A stretch of DNA of 35,763 bases from an uncultured Lachnospiraceae bacterium (GTDB taxonomy: Bacteria; Bacillota; Clostridia; Lachnospirales; Lachnospiraceae): NCBI GenBank assembly GCA_910587155.1, contig CAJULA010000033.1, positions 1 to 35,763 of the forward strand, read 5' to 3'. Position numbers and translations under genes: made by a program. The notes under the pieces are model-generated. The model was given only the letters and a program-made list of their open reading frames with translations, had not been told where the DNA came from and did not search any database. Every line of letters begins with the position of its first letter. Positions within the stretch are counted from its first letter, which is position 1. Of this stretch, positions 7,357-15,961 are shown piece by piece.

Positions 7357-7497
7357 TTACGCTGAACTCATTTTTCCTGCTGCCGGATACACGAAATCAG
7401 GCCGGAACCGTATGCCCAGCTTTTCAGTTCCATGTCTCTTATCCGCCTTGCCGGTTCCATCCCATCCATATGGAGCGATCTCCAGCAAGCTCTTATC
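7357..7497 (-). pseudogene. 3' fragment of an unknown gene
   Basis: About 46 codons are open on the minus strand (LLEIAPYGWDGTGKADKR ... RFRPDFVYPAAGKMSSA) and end with TAA at 7357-7359. Upstream, the frame runs into the palindromic repeat at 7498-7527 with no start codon or ribosome site. It looks like a gene tail cut by the repeat, although 46 open codons can also occur by chance. Confidence 0.3.
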
Positions 7498-7560
7498 TAA
7501 GGAAGCGCTGATTAAATCAGCGCTTCCTCAGAGCCTCCGGCGGATGCGCACGGATTTGCA
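7498..7560. repeat. Palindromic repeat, family 1, copy A
   Basis: A perfect 13-bp palindrome (GGAAGCGCTGATT, one base, then its complement; 7501-7527) is followed by GAGCCTCCGGCGGATGCGCA and a GGATTTGCA end. The same core plus tail recurs at 27714-27840, and partial copies are at 18746-18780 and 27948-27981. This is a dispersed REP/MITE-type element. Confidence 0.8.
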
Positions 7561-7633
7561 GCTGATAGCATGAATAGCGGATTTGACAGCGTGAATTCTT
7601 TTCCCTCCATTCCGCAAAAATGCCAAATGCTAT

Positions 7634-8134
7634 TTATCCATTCGTCCGATACAGGGACAAATGCCCACAAGGCGGCATAAACGCAAGCCGCCGCATATGG
7701 TAGTAAGCCATCTGCCCGCTTGTGTGATATGTTCCGAAAGATTTATCATAGTCGTATTCACTGACATTGTTTGCCACCATTCCGAACTCCGTCTTTGTCG
7801 CCGCAGGCGACAACACCTTTGCATTCATTTTCGCCCCTGTCTCTTTCAGTTCCCATACCAACCCCTCCGTAAATGTGCTGACACAAAACTTCGCCGCACA
7901 GTACGTCACAGCCGTAGGCACAATAGTATAGCCTCCGCATGAAGATACATTGATAAGCTGTGTCCCATCTACATCCTTATAGTCACAGACAAACAGAGAG
8001 GACAATATTGTCAGCGCCTCTATATTCAGATGCAGCATTGCCTCTGTAATGACTGTATATGTATCAGAGATAAGGACAGTACAGGGGAAGTCGTCATTTT
8101 TTAAGAGTTGCAATGCCCCTTTTGCCATTTGCAA
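7634..8134 (-). pseudogene. Decayed short-chain dehydrogenase/reductase
   Basis: The middle part reads as an SDR: ALTILSSLFVCDYKDVDG, QLINVSSCGGYTIVPTAVTY (Ser of the catalytic set), YCAAKFCVSTFTEGL (Tyr-x3-Lys), then NAKVLSPAATKTEFGMVANN. The N-terminal Rossmann motif TGxxxGxG is missing, and after SFGTYHTSGQMA the tail diverges, suggesting a frameshift near 7705. A second piece of the same gene type lies just upstream. It is probably non-functional. Confidence 0.6.
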
Positions 8135-8161
8135 TGATACGGTTCTGTATGCTTTCCATCA

Positions 8162-8262
8162 TTACAAGCATTGTAACAGGGCCTTTGTCGCCGCAGGTGC
8201 CAGCACTTTTGCTTTCATTTTTGCCCCTGTCTCTATCCCATAATCTTTCAGTCCCTCATAAA
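8162..8262 (-). pseudogene. Second short-chain dehydrogenase fragment
   Basis: The minus strand reads YEGLKDYGIETGAKMKAKVL then APAATKALLQCL and a stop at 8162-8164. This matches the WELKETGAKMNAKVLSPAATK segment of the SDR remnant at 7795-7855. It is therefore a partial duplicate of the same gene, or the residue of a tandem pair after deletion. Confidence 0.55.
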
Positions 8263-8269
8263 ACTGATA

Positions 8270-9148
8270 CTATATTATCTGCCAGAGCAGCATACTGTCC
8301 CGAAATTCAGCCGACACTTTCCCGGTATCTTTCAGCCACGAAAGATAGGAACGCACCGTGCTTCCCACCAACACATACTGCTCAAAGTTCATGATAAGCC
8401 CATAGCCTCTGAACACTTCCTGCAAAATCCTCTCAAAGCACATTGGTTTTTCACAAATGGATAATATCCTTTCCGCGATGCTCTGCACCTTATCCCGGTT
8501 GTAACGGACAAGTTCCTTCACATCAGCAGAGGCTTCCGCATGCGCGGGAACAAACATGGCCGCCTCCATCCCCTCCACCATATCCAGCGTTTCCAGATAA
8601 GCACCCACGTCATAGATGAAGGAAACCGCATATTTGTCCAGTGTCCCCCTGCTGCTGATACAGTCCGCAAGGAACACCACATTGTCCGGCATGCGAAACC
8701 CCACCATGTCAAAGAAATGCCCCGGCAGGGGTATTACCGCAATCTCCTTCGGGAAACTTTCATCTGAGAAATCCGTCACATCGCTTTCCTGCGCCATCAG
8801 GAACTTGTGCCGCAAATCCTTACACGGATAACCGCCATAAAGGAAGGACGGCTCCAGTACCGGATGCTTTGTAAAAGCCGCCTCTATGCCACCGGAATAC
8901 ACCTTGCATCCCGTCTGCCCCTGCAGATACTTGTTCCCGCCGATATGGTCTGCATTGGAATGGGTGTTCAAAATCCCCGTTAAATGCCACTCGTTCTTAT
9001 CCAGTATCTGCCTGACTTTCCTTCCCGCATCCTTATCATTCCCACTGTCAACCAGATAGACGTTCTCCCCGTCTGGCACATAGACGCCTATCTTCGCCGG
9101 GCAGTTTATATAATAACATTTCTCACTGACCTGTACCAATTCATACAT
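8270..9148 (-). CDS. Metallo-beta-lactamase-fold hydrolase
   Basis: A 292-residue protein from ATG 9148 with AAGGAGG nine bases upstream; a longer frame to 9211 has no ribosome site. The MBL metal motif is NTHSNADHIGG (residues ~62-72), with further likely ligands in PLPGHFFDMVGF, VFLADCISSRG and FVPAHAEA. The motif has Asn where the second His of HxHxDH usually stands, so metal loading may be atypical. The C-terminal ~80 residues form an added helical region. Glyoxalase- or thioesterase-like substrates are possible; none is shown. It stands apart from its decayed neighbours and looks intact. Confidence 0.85.
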   Translation of the reverse strand: MYELVQVSEKCYYINCPAKIGVYVPDGENVYLVDSGNDKDAGRKVRQILDKNEWHLTGILNTHSNADHIGGNKYLQGQTGCKVYSGGIEAAFTKHPVLEPSFLYGGYPCKDLRHKFLMAQESDVTDFSDESFPKEIAVIPLPGHFFDMVGFRMPDNVVFLADCISSRGTLDKYAVSFIYDVGAYLETLDMVEGMEAAMFVPAHAEASADVKELVRYNRDKVQSIAERILSICEKPMCFERILQEVFRGYGLIMNFEQYVLVGSTVRSYLSWLKDTGKVSAEFRDSMLLWQII

Positions 9149-9236
9149 TGTTCGTTTCCTCCTTATTCCGCTGCTTCTTAGCTTCCGATGGCGTATCCGG
9201 GACCAAAGCAAAATTCAAACTCACAATCTTAGTTGC

Positions 9237-9275
9237 AAAAAGACTGGCATCAAAAAAAGTGATGTCAGTCTTTTT
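9237..9275 (-). terminator. Terminator after the lipoprotein hydrolase
   Basis: AAAAAGACTGGCATCA (9237-9252) pairs with TGATGTCAGTCTTTTT (9260-9275) with one wobble, giving A and T runs on both sides. It lies ~70 bases past the stop at 9348 and could terminate in either direction, insulating the MBL gene from the upstream operon. Confidence 0.8.
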
Positions 9276-9347
9276 CAGTATTGGCTTGCCCAAAGTTCAG
9301 AAAGAACCTGTGGCAAAACCGGCTTCTTTATTCTGCTTATCGTCCGC

Positions 9348-10796
9348 TCATTCTTCGGGCTCCGCCTGTTCAAATGTAATGCTGTCTATAATCGTCTGGA
9401 ACAATTCATCCGCATCACTGCCAAAATCCTCATGAATAAAGAAATCAAAGCTCACATAACCGCCCTCAATCTCCAACAGCACATACCGGTTGTGAAATAC
9501 AGCGCCGGTTGAATCCATCTGCTGTCCCTGTGCATCAATGGCAGTATGGCCCGCGATCTCGGTCTGCTCTACCGTCAGCCCGTCCGCCTCCAGACTCTCT
9601 GTCATATCCTTCAGCAGATCCCCGCCTTCATACTCGCCATACAGGTCAAAGTACATATTGGCCATATCCCACACATTGTACTCATCATACGGAGAGTAAA
9701 AGACCACCTCATAATTATTCGCATCTGTTACTTCTTCCATTTCCCACAGATACGGATAGGAGAAGCTTACACCCGATGTTTCTTCGCTGCACCCTGTCAT
9801 GACTGGCAGCGGCACCTCGGGTTCACCTGCCATGGCTGCTTCCAGTTCTTCCTGGGTGATCGTAATCGAAGACGTGGCTCCGGTATCAGCCAGGATCTTT
9901 TCTGCCAGCAGCGGGGTAATCGGCCCCAGTGGCGCAAAATGATCCGCACCTTCCAGCACATAACAATGGATGTTTTCGTTGTCCGTAGCCTCCTGGATTC
10001 GTTTCAGATTCGTGCCGTTACCCTCGCTGCCCTCAATGAGGAAGGTTGGTTTTTTGATATCTTCCAGCCAGTGGATCGGTGAACGCATCTCATATTCTTC
10101 TTCCTTATTGGTGTCAAAGGTAAACTGACTGTTATTATGATATCTGATATCATCTACGGCGCCGAAGCAGAACACAGCCCGGAATTTGTCGCTGTACTCC
10201 GATGCCAGCAGCGCCCGCGTCCCACCGGTGCTGTGACCGCCCAGATAGATACGCTCCGGGTCGACATACGGCAGCGATGCCGCATATTCATAGGCGGAAA
10301 TGATATCATCCACTTCTCCGAACAGTGTTTCATAATGCCCGGGATTTCCGTTTCCGCCCCGGAAAGAAGGATACATGGTCAGCACGCCTGACCGCCAGAA
10401 AGCGGAACCCGTCTGATCGTTCTCCCACTCGGGATAGGTCCATGGGAAATCACCCATTGCGCTTCCCCAGCCGCCCACAACCCAGATGATCAGGGGATGC
10501 TTCTGCCCGTCTCCCGGATCACATGACACATAGCCTGACAGCTCGCCGACTTTGGAAGGATATTTCACCAGATCAAAAAGTCCTTCCGGCGGTTCCGGGA
10601 TGGGATCGTCGTCACTCTCCTGCCGGGCCAGCGTAGTCTGAAACGCATCATGCGCCTCCGCAAAACTCTGCCGTTGCTCTCCCCCGTCCTTTTCCGCTCC
10701 TGCTCCTCCTTTGCCCGGCACGCCGCACGATACGGTAAGCATCGTCAGACAGGCCGCCATCACCACACTAAGTTTCCTTATCCTTGCATACTTCAT
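9348..10796 (-). CDS. Lipoprotein with alpha/beta-hydrolase domain
   Basis: A 482-residue surface protein. Residues 1-25 are a lipoprotein signal with lipobox LTVSC, followed by a low-complexity linker. Residues ~70-310 form an alpha/beta-hydrolase fold of the prolyl-oligopeptidase/dienelactone type: oxyanion region IIWVVGGWGS, nucleophile elbow GHSTGG and likely His in EGADHFAPLG. Residues ~330-480 are a separate domain resembling PsbP/DUF1795-type lipoprotein modules. It is the last gene of the lacI-malQ operon, 30 bases after malQ, and is followed by a terminator. An extracellular esterase or peptidase acting on a glycan-related substrate is possible; the substrate is not shown. Confidence 0.85.
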   Translation of the reverse strand: MKYARIRKLSVVMAACLTMLTVSCGVPGKGGAGAEKDGGEQRQSFAEAHDAFQTTLARQESDDDPIPEPPEGLFDLVKYPSKVGELSGYVSCDPGDGQKHPLIIWVVGGWGSAMGDFPWTYPEWENDQTGSAFWRSGVLTMYPSFRGGNGNPGHYETLFGEVDDIISAYEYAASLPYVDPERIYLGGHSTGGTRALLASEYSDKFRAVFCFGAVDDIRYHNNSQFTFDTNKEEEYEMRSPIHWLEDIKKPTFLIEGSEGNGTNLKRIQEATDNENIHCYVLEGADHFAPLGPITPLLAEKILADTGATSSITITQEELEAAMAGEPEVPLPVMTGCSEETSGVSFSYPYLWEMEEVTDANNYEVVFYSPYDEYNVWDMANMYFDLYGEYEGGDLLKDMTESLEADGLTVEQTEIAGHTAIDAQGQQMDSTGAVFHNRYVLLEIEGGYVSFDFFIHEDFGSDADELFQTIIDSITFEQAEPEE

Positions 10797-10826
10797 CCTG
10801 TCATTCCCCCTTTTCTCATTTTTTTA

Positions 10827-12302
10827 TCAGCTTCTTCCATATATCTGTACAAGTCCACGGATTTCCTCTGCCAGCGCTTCGGTGCAGGCGCCTTTTTTCA
10901 TCCGCCACTTCCAGTTCGTCCCCAGCGTGGAGGGCAGATTCATCCGTGCCTCCCCTCCCAGCTCCAGATAGTCCTGCATGGGAATCACCGCCATATCAGC
11001 CACACTGGACAGGGCGGCACGGATCAGGGCCCGTCCCGCTTCCCTTCCGCTCCTGATATGCAGATAGCGCCGCAAAAACCTCTTATCCCGTACTTTCAGG
11101 GAATCATACCAGCTCAGCGAAGTATCATTGTCATGTGTACCTGTATAAACCACACAGTTGGACGTATAGTTGTGCGGCAGATAATCATTCTCCGGCCCGG
11201 ACTCAAACGCAAACTGCAATACCTTCATCCCGGGATAACCGGTCTTTTTCACAAGTCTGCGGACAGAGGGTGTCAGATAGCCCAGATCTTCCGCGATCAC
11301 TTTTATCCTGCCAAGCTCCGACTTGAATCTCTGGAATATCTCATATCCCGGTCCCGGTTCCCAGCGACCGTTTTCCGCCGTTTTATCTCCATAGGGGATG
11401 GCATAATATTCGTCAAATCCCCGAAAATGGTCAATGCGCACAATATCATACAAAAGATAGCTGTATCCCAACCGGCGCAGCCACCACTGATAGTCGGTCT
11501 GTTTATGATATTCCCACCGGTACAGCGGATTCCCCCAGAGCTGCCCGGTGCTGGAAAACGCATCCGGCGGGCATCCTGCCACCGCCGTGGGCAAACTGTT
11601 TTCATCCAGGCAGAACAGTTCCGGATGTGACCAGGTATCCGCACTGTCCAGCGCCACATAAATGGGAATATCCCCGATAATCTGTATCCCTTTCTCATTG
11701 GCATACTCTTTCAGCGCCCGCCACTGTTTGACAAAGAGAAACTGGATAAATTGATAAAACAAAATCTCCTCCCGACAGCGCTCCCGGCACCGATCCAGCT
11801 CCTGTGCATCCCGCTTTCTGATCTTTTCCTCCCACTGCACCCAGCTTTTACCGCCATATGAATTTTTTATTGCCATATAAAGAGCATAGTCATCCAGCCA
11901 GTATCCGTTCTCTCTGCAGAATGTCCCAAACTTGGGATCCTCTTTGATATGACTGTTTTCATACGCTCTGCGCAGCAGGCCAAACCGTGACTCATAGAGC
12001 TTCCCATAATCCACACACGCTTCGTCACTGCCAAAGTCGCAGGCTTCACAGTCCTCACGACGCAGATATCCCTCTTCCACCAGGGTTTCCAAATCAATAA
12101 AATAGGGATTTCCCGCAAATGTGGAAAATGACTGATAGGGAGAATCTCCGTAGCCCGTCGGCCCCAGCGGCAGTATCTGCCACAGCTTCTGACCTGCCGC
12201 CTCCAGAAAGTCCACAAAATCATAGGCTTCTCTGGAAAAAGAACCGATGCCGTATTTTGACGGAATACTGGAAACCGCCATTAATATACCGCTCTGTCTC
12301 AT
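10827..12302 (-). CDS. malQ: 4-alpha-glucanotransferase (amylomaltase), copy 1
   Basis: A 491-residue GH77 enzyme that transfers alpha-1,4-glucan segments between maltooligosaccharides. It has N-terminal SSIPSKYGIGSFSREAYDFV and LWQILPLGPTGYGDSPYQSF, catalytic nucleophile Asp in VRIDHFRGFDEYY, general acid Glu in VIAEDLGYLTP and the third Asp in YTGTHDNDTSLSW. Length is normal for the family. It follows its LacI-type regulator by 37 bases and precedes the lipoprotein hydrolase. A second full-length malQ at 13515 differs clearly throughout, so the two are old paralogs rather than a fresh duplication. Confidence 0.97.
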   Translation of the reverse strand: MRQSGILMAVSSIPSKYGIGSFSREAYDFVDFLEAAGQKLWQILPLGPTGYGDSPYQSFSTFAGNPYFIDLETLVEEGYLRREDCEACDFGSDEACVDYGKLYESRFGLLRRAYENSHIKEDPKFGTFCRENGYWLDDYALYMAIKNSYGGKSWVQWEEKIRKRDAQELDRCRERCREEILFYQFIQFLFVKQWRALKEYANEKGIQIIGDIPIYVALDSADTWSHPELFCLDENSLPTAVAGCPPDAFSSTGQLWGNPLYRWEYHKQTDYQWWLRRLGYSYLLYDIVRIDHFRGFDEYYAIPYGDKTAENGRWEPGPGYEIFQRFKSELGRIKVIAEDLGYLTPSVRRLVKKTGYPGMKVLQFAFESGPENDYLPHNYTSNCVVYTGTHDNDTSLSWYDSLKVRDKRFLRRYLHIRSGREAGRALIRAALSSVADMAVIPMQDYLELGGEARMNLPSTLGTNWKWRMKKGACTEALAEEIRGLVQIYGRS

Positions 12303-12339
12303 GATCTTGCCATCCTTTCACTGCCCTTTGCATAGAGGG

Positions 12340-13377
12340 TCAGCTTTTTACGGGGCTGCCCGACGATTCTCTGATCAGCAGTTCCCCCTCAAAAATCCGG
12401 TGCTGAACCGGTCCCTCATTTTCTATCGTATCAAACAGAATATCCGCCACATCCCTGGCCATCTCCTCAACCGGCTGTCTGACTGTGGTGATCGTGGGGA
12501 TATAATACGAAGCAATCTCCAGTCCGTCAAATCCCGCCACGGAGTAGTCTGCCGGTATCTCCTTGCCCGCCTCTTTCAGTGCCCTGCATATCCCGATCGC
12601 CGCCATATCGGAAATGCCGTAAATGGCAGTGCACGCCACACCGCTTTCCAGCACTTTTCCCGTACACCGATAGCCATGTTCCATACAATAGGCATCCTCA
12701 TCCGCCTCCGCATAAAAAATCAGTTCCTCCAAAACCGGCAGGCCATTGTCAGAAAGTGCCTTGCGGTATCCCTCCAGACGCAGCGCGCCGATACTCAGAT
12801 CCTCCCTGGTAGCGGCAAGTATTGCAATCCGTTTATGTCCGGCCTTGCAGAGATAATCGACAATCCGGTAACTCTCTTTCACATCATCCACATGGACAGA
12901 CGAAAAGACGGCGCTGTTCTTCTGGTCCATACCGCCCACAGCGCCGATGACACAAGGTATATTCAACTGTCTGATCTTTTCCTCTGTATGGTAGAAATAT
13001 CCTCCCAGGAATATGATTCCCTTTGGTTTTTTCTCCAGGATCGTTTCCAGCGCCACCTCTATCTCATCCTCATTGGCATTGACACTCTGAAGGATAAATG
13101 CATATTTATGTCTGTGGATCACCTTTTCCAGAATACTGATCATGGGCTGGAAAAACGGATTGTTAATCCCCTTCACCAGTACCACAATGGAATTGCTCTC
13201 CAGCCTCTTGAGATTTCTCGCACTGTTATTTGGTATAAACTGATTCTCACGGACAGCCTCCATAATCATGGCCTTTGTGCTCTGACTGATGCCAGGATAA
13301 TTGTTGATCGCCCTGGATACAGTGCTGACACTGACCCCGCACTTTTTTGCTATATCTTTGATCGTTACGCTATCCAT
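12340..13377 (-). CDS. LacI-family transcriptional regulator
   Basis: A 345-residue full-length LacI/GalR protein. The N-terminal helix-turn-helix is VTIKDIAKKCGVSVSTVSRA with hinge NNSARNLKRLESN, followed by a periplasmic-binding-type effector domain ending in ADYSVAGFDGLEIASYYIPT and TTVRQPVEEMA. It sits directly upstream of malQ copy 1 and probably controls that operon and itself. Its own promoter and a leader hairpin are visible at 13409-13495. The effector is likely a sugar, inferred from neighbours. Confidence 0.93.
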   Translation of the reverse strand: MDSVTIKDIAKKCGVSVSTVSRAINNYPGISQSTKAMIMEAVRENQFIPNNSARNLKRLESNSIVVLVKGINNPFFQPMISILEKVIHRHKYAFILQSVNANEDEIEVALETILEKKPKGIIFLGGYFYHTEEKIRQLNIPCVIGAVGGMDQKNSAVFSSVHVDDVKESYRIVDYLCKAGHKRIAILAATREDLSIGALRLEGYRKALSDNGLPVLEELIFYAEADEDAYCMEHGYRCTGKVLESGVACTAIYGISDMAAIGICRALKEAGKEIPADYSVAGFDGLEIASYYIPTITTVRQPVEEMARDVADILFDTIENEGPVQHRIFEGELLIRESSGSPVKS

Positions 13378-13408
13378 GTCCTGATGCCTTTCCCAATATT
13401 GTATATAA

Positions 13409-13446
13409 GTAACAGTTCAGACAGGCCAGGCTGTCTGATCTGTTAC
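13409..13446 (-). promoter_or_regulatory. Leader hairpin of the lacI-malQ operon
   Basis: Arms of 16 bases (13409-13424 and 13431-13446; GTAACAG at one outer end, CTGTTAC at the other) match with one mismatch around a six-base loop. It lies between the promoter and the lacI start, inside the expected 5' untranslated region. It could be an operator for the regulator or an RNA hairpin; no T run follows in the sense direction. Confidence 0.6.
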
Positions 13447-13467
13447 AAAAATATACCATTTTTCTAC

Positions 13468-13495
13468 ATTATAAACTTTTTTACATAAAAGTCAA
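13468..13495 (-). promoter_or_regulatory. Promoter of the lacI-malQ operon
   Basis: On the minus strand TTGACT (13495-13490) is followed after 16 bases by TATAAT (13473-13468), a near-consensus sigma-A promoter beginning 20 bases past the upstream malQ stop. It allows this operon to be transcribed separately from the transporter genes. Confidence 0.75.
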
Positions 13496-13514
13496 CAATT
13501 GCGCCACGCTCCGG

Positions 13515-14996
13515 CTATCTTCCATATATTCCGGCCAGCGCTTTGATCTTTTTTTTCAGTTCTTCGGAAAAAGCATCCTTTTCCATTCTCCATTTCCAGT
13601 TGCCTGACGGAATGGAAGGTGTATTGATACGCGCCCTGCTGTCAAGCCCCAGATAGTCCTGTACCGGAATGATACAGGTATCCGCCACCGAACTGAGTGC
13701 GCAGCATATATAGTCCCAGTGTATTTCCTCCTGCGGCGTGTGATAATTGTTCAGGTAGGCCACTGCCGTTTCCTTGTCTTCTTTTCGCAGCTTCTCATAC
13801 CAGCCGGACACGGTGTCGTTGTCATGGGTTCCGGTATAGACGACACAGTTCTGCGGATAGTTATAAGGCAGATAACACCCTTCTTCCCGGGAGTCAAAGG
13901 CAAACTGCAACACCTTCATTCCCGGATATCCCGTATCCTCCAGCAGCTTTTTCACCGAATCGGTCACATATCCCAGATCTTCCGCGATAATCGGCGCCTC
14001 CCCCAGCTGCTTTTTAATGTTCAAAAACAGATCAATCCCGATTCCCTTTTCCCAGTGGCCGTTCACGGCAGTCTTATCCCCATAGGGAATGGAGTAGTAG
14101 GCATCAAAACCCCGGAAATGATCAATGCGCACGATGTCAAACAGTTCAAACTGCGCCCGCAGTCTGTCAATCCACCAGGTATATCCGTTCTTTTTGTGAT
14201 ACGCCCAGTCATAAAGCGGATTGCCCCACAGCTGACCATCTGCGGAAAAAGCATCAGGAGGACACCCCGAAACGGCTGTCGGTATCCGGTTTTTATCAAG
14301 CAGAAACAGCTCCGGCCCGGCCCAGACATCCACACTGTCAAAAGAGACATAGATCGGAATATCCCCGATGATACGGATGCCTTTCTCATTGGCATATTTT
14401 TTCAGTGCCATCCACTGTGTGCGGAACATATACTGAATAAAAACGTAAAACCGGATATCCTCTTCAAGCATTGCTTCATATTTACGGACTGCGTCTTCCT
14501 CTCTGAGCCGGATGTCCTCTTCCCAGTCTGACCAGCACAAGCCGTTGTTCTTATCTTTGACAGCCATGTACAGGGCATAATCTTTCAGCCAGAATCGGTT
14601 TTTGTCATAAAACTCCGAAAATCCCTGATCGCCCTCAAAGTCATATCTCGCATAGGCTTTTTTCAGCAGTGCAAACCGCCCCTCATATATCTTATCATAA
14701 GAAACCGAATCCGTCTCACCGCCCCAGTCATACGCCCCACATTCTTCCTCTGTCAAAAGCCCTTCCTCTGTCAGTCGTTCCAGATCAATAAAATAGGGAT
14801 TCCCTGCAAATGTGGAGAATGACTGATAAGGGGAATCTCCGTATCCCGTAGGTCCCAGCGGCAGTATCTGCCACAGCTTCTGACCTGTTTCACTAAGCAG
14901 ATCCACAAATTCATAGGCTTCCTTTGAAAATGCGCCAATACCATATCTGGAAGGCAGACTGGAAACAGGCAAAAGCATACCACATTGTCTTTTCAT
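13515..14996 (-). CDS. malQ: 4-alpha-glucanotransferase (amylomaltase), copy 2
   Basis: About 493 residues from ATG 14996 (MKRQCGMLLPVSSLPSRYGI), which aligns with the start of copy 1. An in-frame GTG at 15029 would add 11 residues but lies inside a palindrome and lacks a ribosome site. GH77 catalytic residues are present: nucleophile Asp in VRIDHFRGFDAYY, acid Glu in IIAEDLGYVTD, third Asp in YTGTHDNDTVSGW. It is 124 bases downstream of the second permease gene and is probably the distal gene of the transporter operon, processing imported maltodextrins. Confidence 0.97.
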   Translation of the reverse strand: MKRQCGMLLPVSSLPSRYGIGAFSKEAYEFVDLLSETGQKLWQILPLGPTGYGDSPYQSFSTFAGNPYFIDLERLTEEGLLTEEECGAYDWGGETDSVSYDKIYEGRFALLKKAYARYDFEGDQGFSEFYDKNRFWLKDYALYMAVKDKNNGLCWSDWEEDIRLREEDAVRKYEAMLEEDIRFYVFIQYMFRTQWMALKKYANEKGIRIIGDIPIYVSFDSVDVWAGPELFLLDKNRIPTAVSGCPPDAFSADGQLWGNPLYDWAYHKKNGYTWWIDRLRAQFELFDIVRIDHFRGFDAYYSIPYGDKTAVNGHWEKGIGIDLFLNIKKQLGEAPIIAEDLGYVTDSVKKLLEDTGYPGMKVLQFAFDSREEGCYLPYNYPQNCVVYTGTHDNDTVSGWYEKLRKEDKETAVAYLNNYHTPQEEIHWDYICCALSSVADTCIIPVQDYLGLDSRARINTPSIPSGNWKWRMEKDAFSEELKKKIKALAGIYGR

Positions 14997-15027
14997 CTTA
15001 CCCTGTCCCTTCATTTTTGATATTGCC

Positions 15028-15044
15028 ACGGATCACTGATCCGT
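15028..15044. repeat. Perfect 17-base palindrome before malQ copy 2
   Basis: ACGGATCA, one base, TGATCCGT forms a perfect palindrome in the 124-base gap between permease and malQ. It could be an operator or a small hairpin that modulates read-through; no promoter is obvious nearby. Confidence 0.5.
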
Positions 15045-15120
15045 ACTTCTCACTGATACCGGGGCAGTGTGCACCCCATTCCTGACGGCTGCCGCCCTGC
15101 GCCCGGCATCAGTCCGGGGA

Positions 15121-15960
15121 TCAACCCTTCACCGCACCTGCAACAACGCCTTCGATGATATATCTCTGGCATATGATGTAGAATATAATAACAGGAAGGA
15201 TGGCAAGCACGATACATGCCATGATCGTCCCCATATCCACGGAACCAAAACCGCCTTTCAGATACTGGATGACGATGGGAATCGTCTTATACTTCTTAAT
15301 ATCCAGTACAAGGTAGGGAAGCAGGTAATCATTCCATACCCACATGATCTCCAGGATACCCACCGAAACAAAAGTAGGTTTCATAATGGGAAATACCACT
15401 TTGAAATACATCTGCAGCGGATTGCAGCCGTCGATGCTGGCTGCTTCCTCAATTTCCAGCGGCATACTCTGGGCAAAGTTGGAAAACATAAACACCGCCA
15501 TGCCCGCACCGAATCCCAGATATACCACGATGATTCCGACCGGTGTATTCAGACGCAGGGTATCCGCAGTCTTTGCCAGCGTAAACATAAGCATCTGAAA
15601 TGGTACTACCATGGAAAAAATAAACGCAAATTTCAGAGACTTCGTCACCACATTCTGCACACGGGTCACATACCAGCCGCACATGGAGCAGAGCACCAGG
15701 ATCGCCAGCACGGAAGCAGTGGTAATAAATAAACTATACCCGAAATACTTGAAAAATTCAATCTTTTCAATACCATTTATATAGTTGTCAAAACCCACAT
15801 AAGATTTCGCATTGGGCAAAGCAAACGGATTCAGATTGATACTTGTCTTTTTCTTCAGGGAATTGATCAGGACAAGCACAACAGGGAATACATATGCCAC
15901 TGAGATTACACTGAATATCACAGTTAAAACATTTTTATAGCCCTCTTTTTTGCTTCTCAT
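15121..15960 (-). CDS. Sugar ABC transporter permease (MalG type)
   Basis: A 279-residue integral membrane protein with about six hydrophobic segments and the permease EAA loop, EEAASIDGCNPLQMYFKVVF (residues ~183-202), which contacts the ATPase. It has the CUT1-family MalG/GanQ layout. Its ATG is one base after the stop of the other permease, so the two are co-translated. No ATP-binding subunit is encoded in the window; CUT1 systems in Firmicutes often share one MsmX-type ATPase encoded elsewhere. Confidence 0.94.
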   Translation of the reverse strand: MRSKKEGYKNVLTVIFSVISVAYVFPVVLVLINSLKKKTSINLNPFALPNAKSYVGFDNYINGIEKIEFFKYFGYSLFITTASVLAILVLCSMCGWYVTRVQNVVTKSLKFAFIFSMVVPFQMLMFTLAKTADTLRLNTPVGIIVVYLGFGAGMAVFMFSNFAQSMPLEIEEAASIDGCNPLQMYFKVVFPIMKPTFVSVGILEIMWVWNDYLLPYLVLDIKKYKTIPIVIQYLKGGFGSVDMGTIMACIVLAILPVIIFYIICQRYIIEGVVAGAVKG

Positions 15961-15961
15961 A

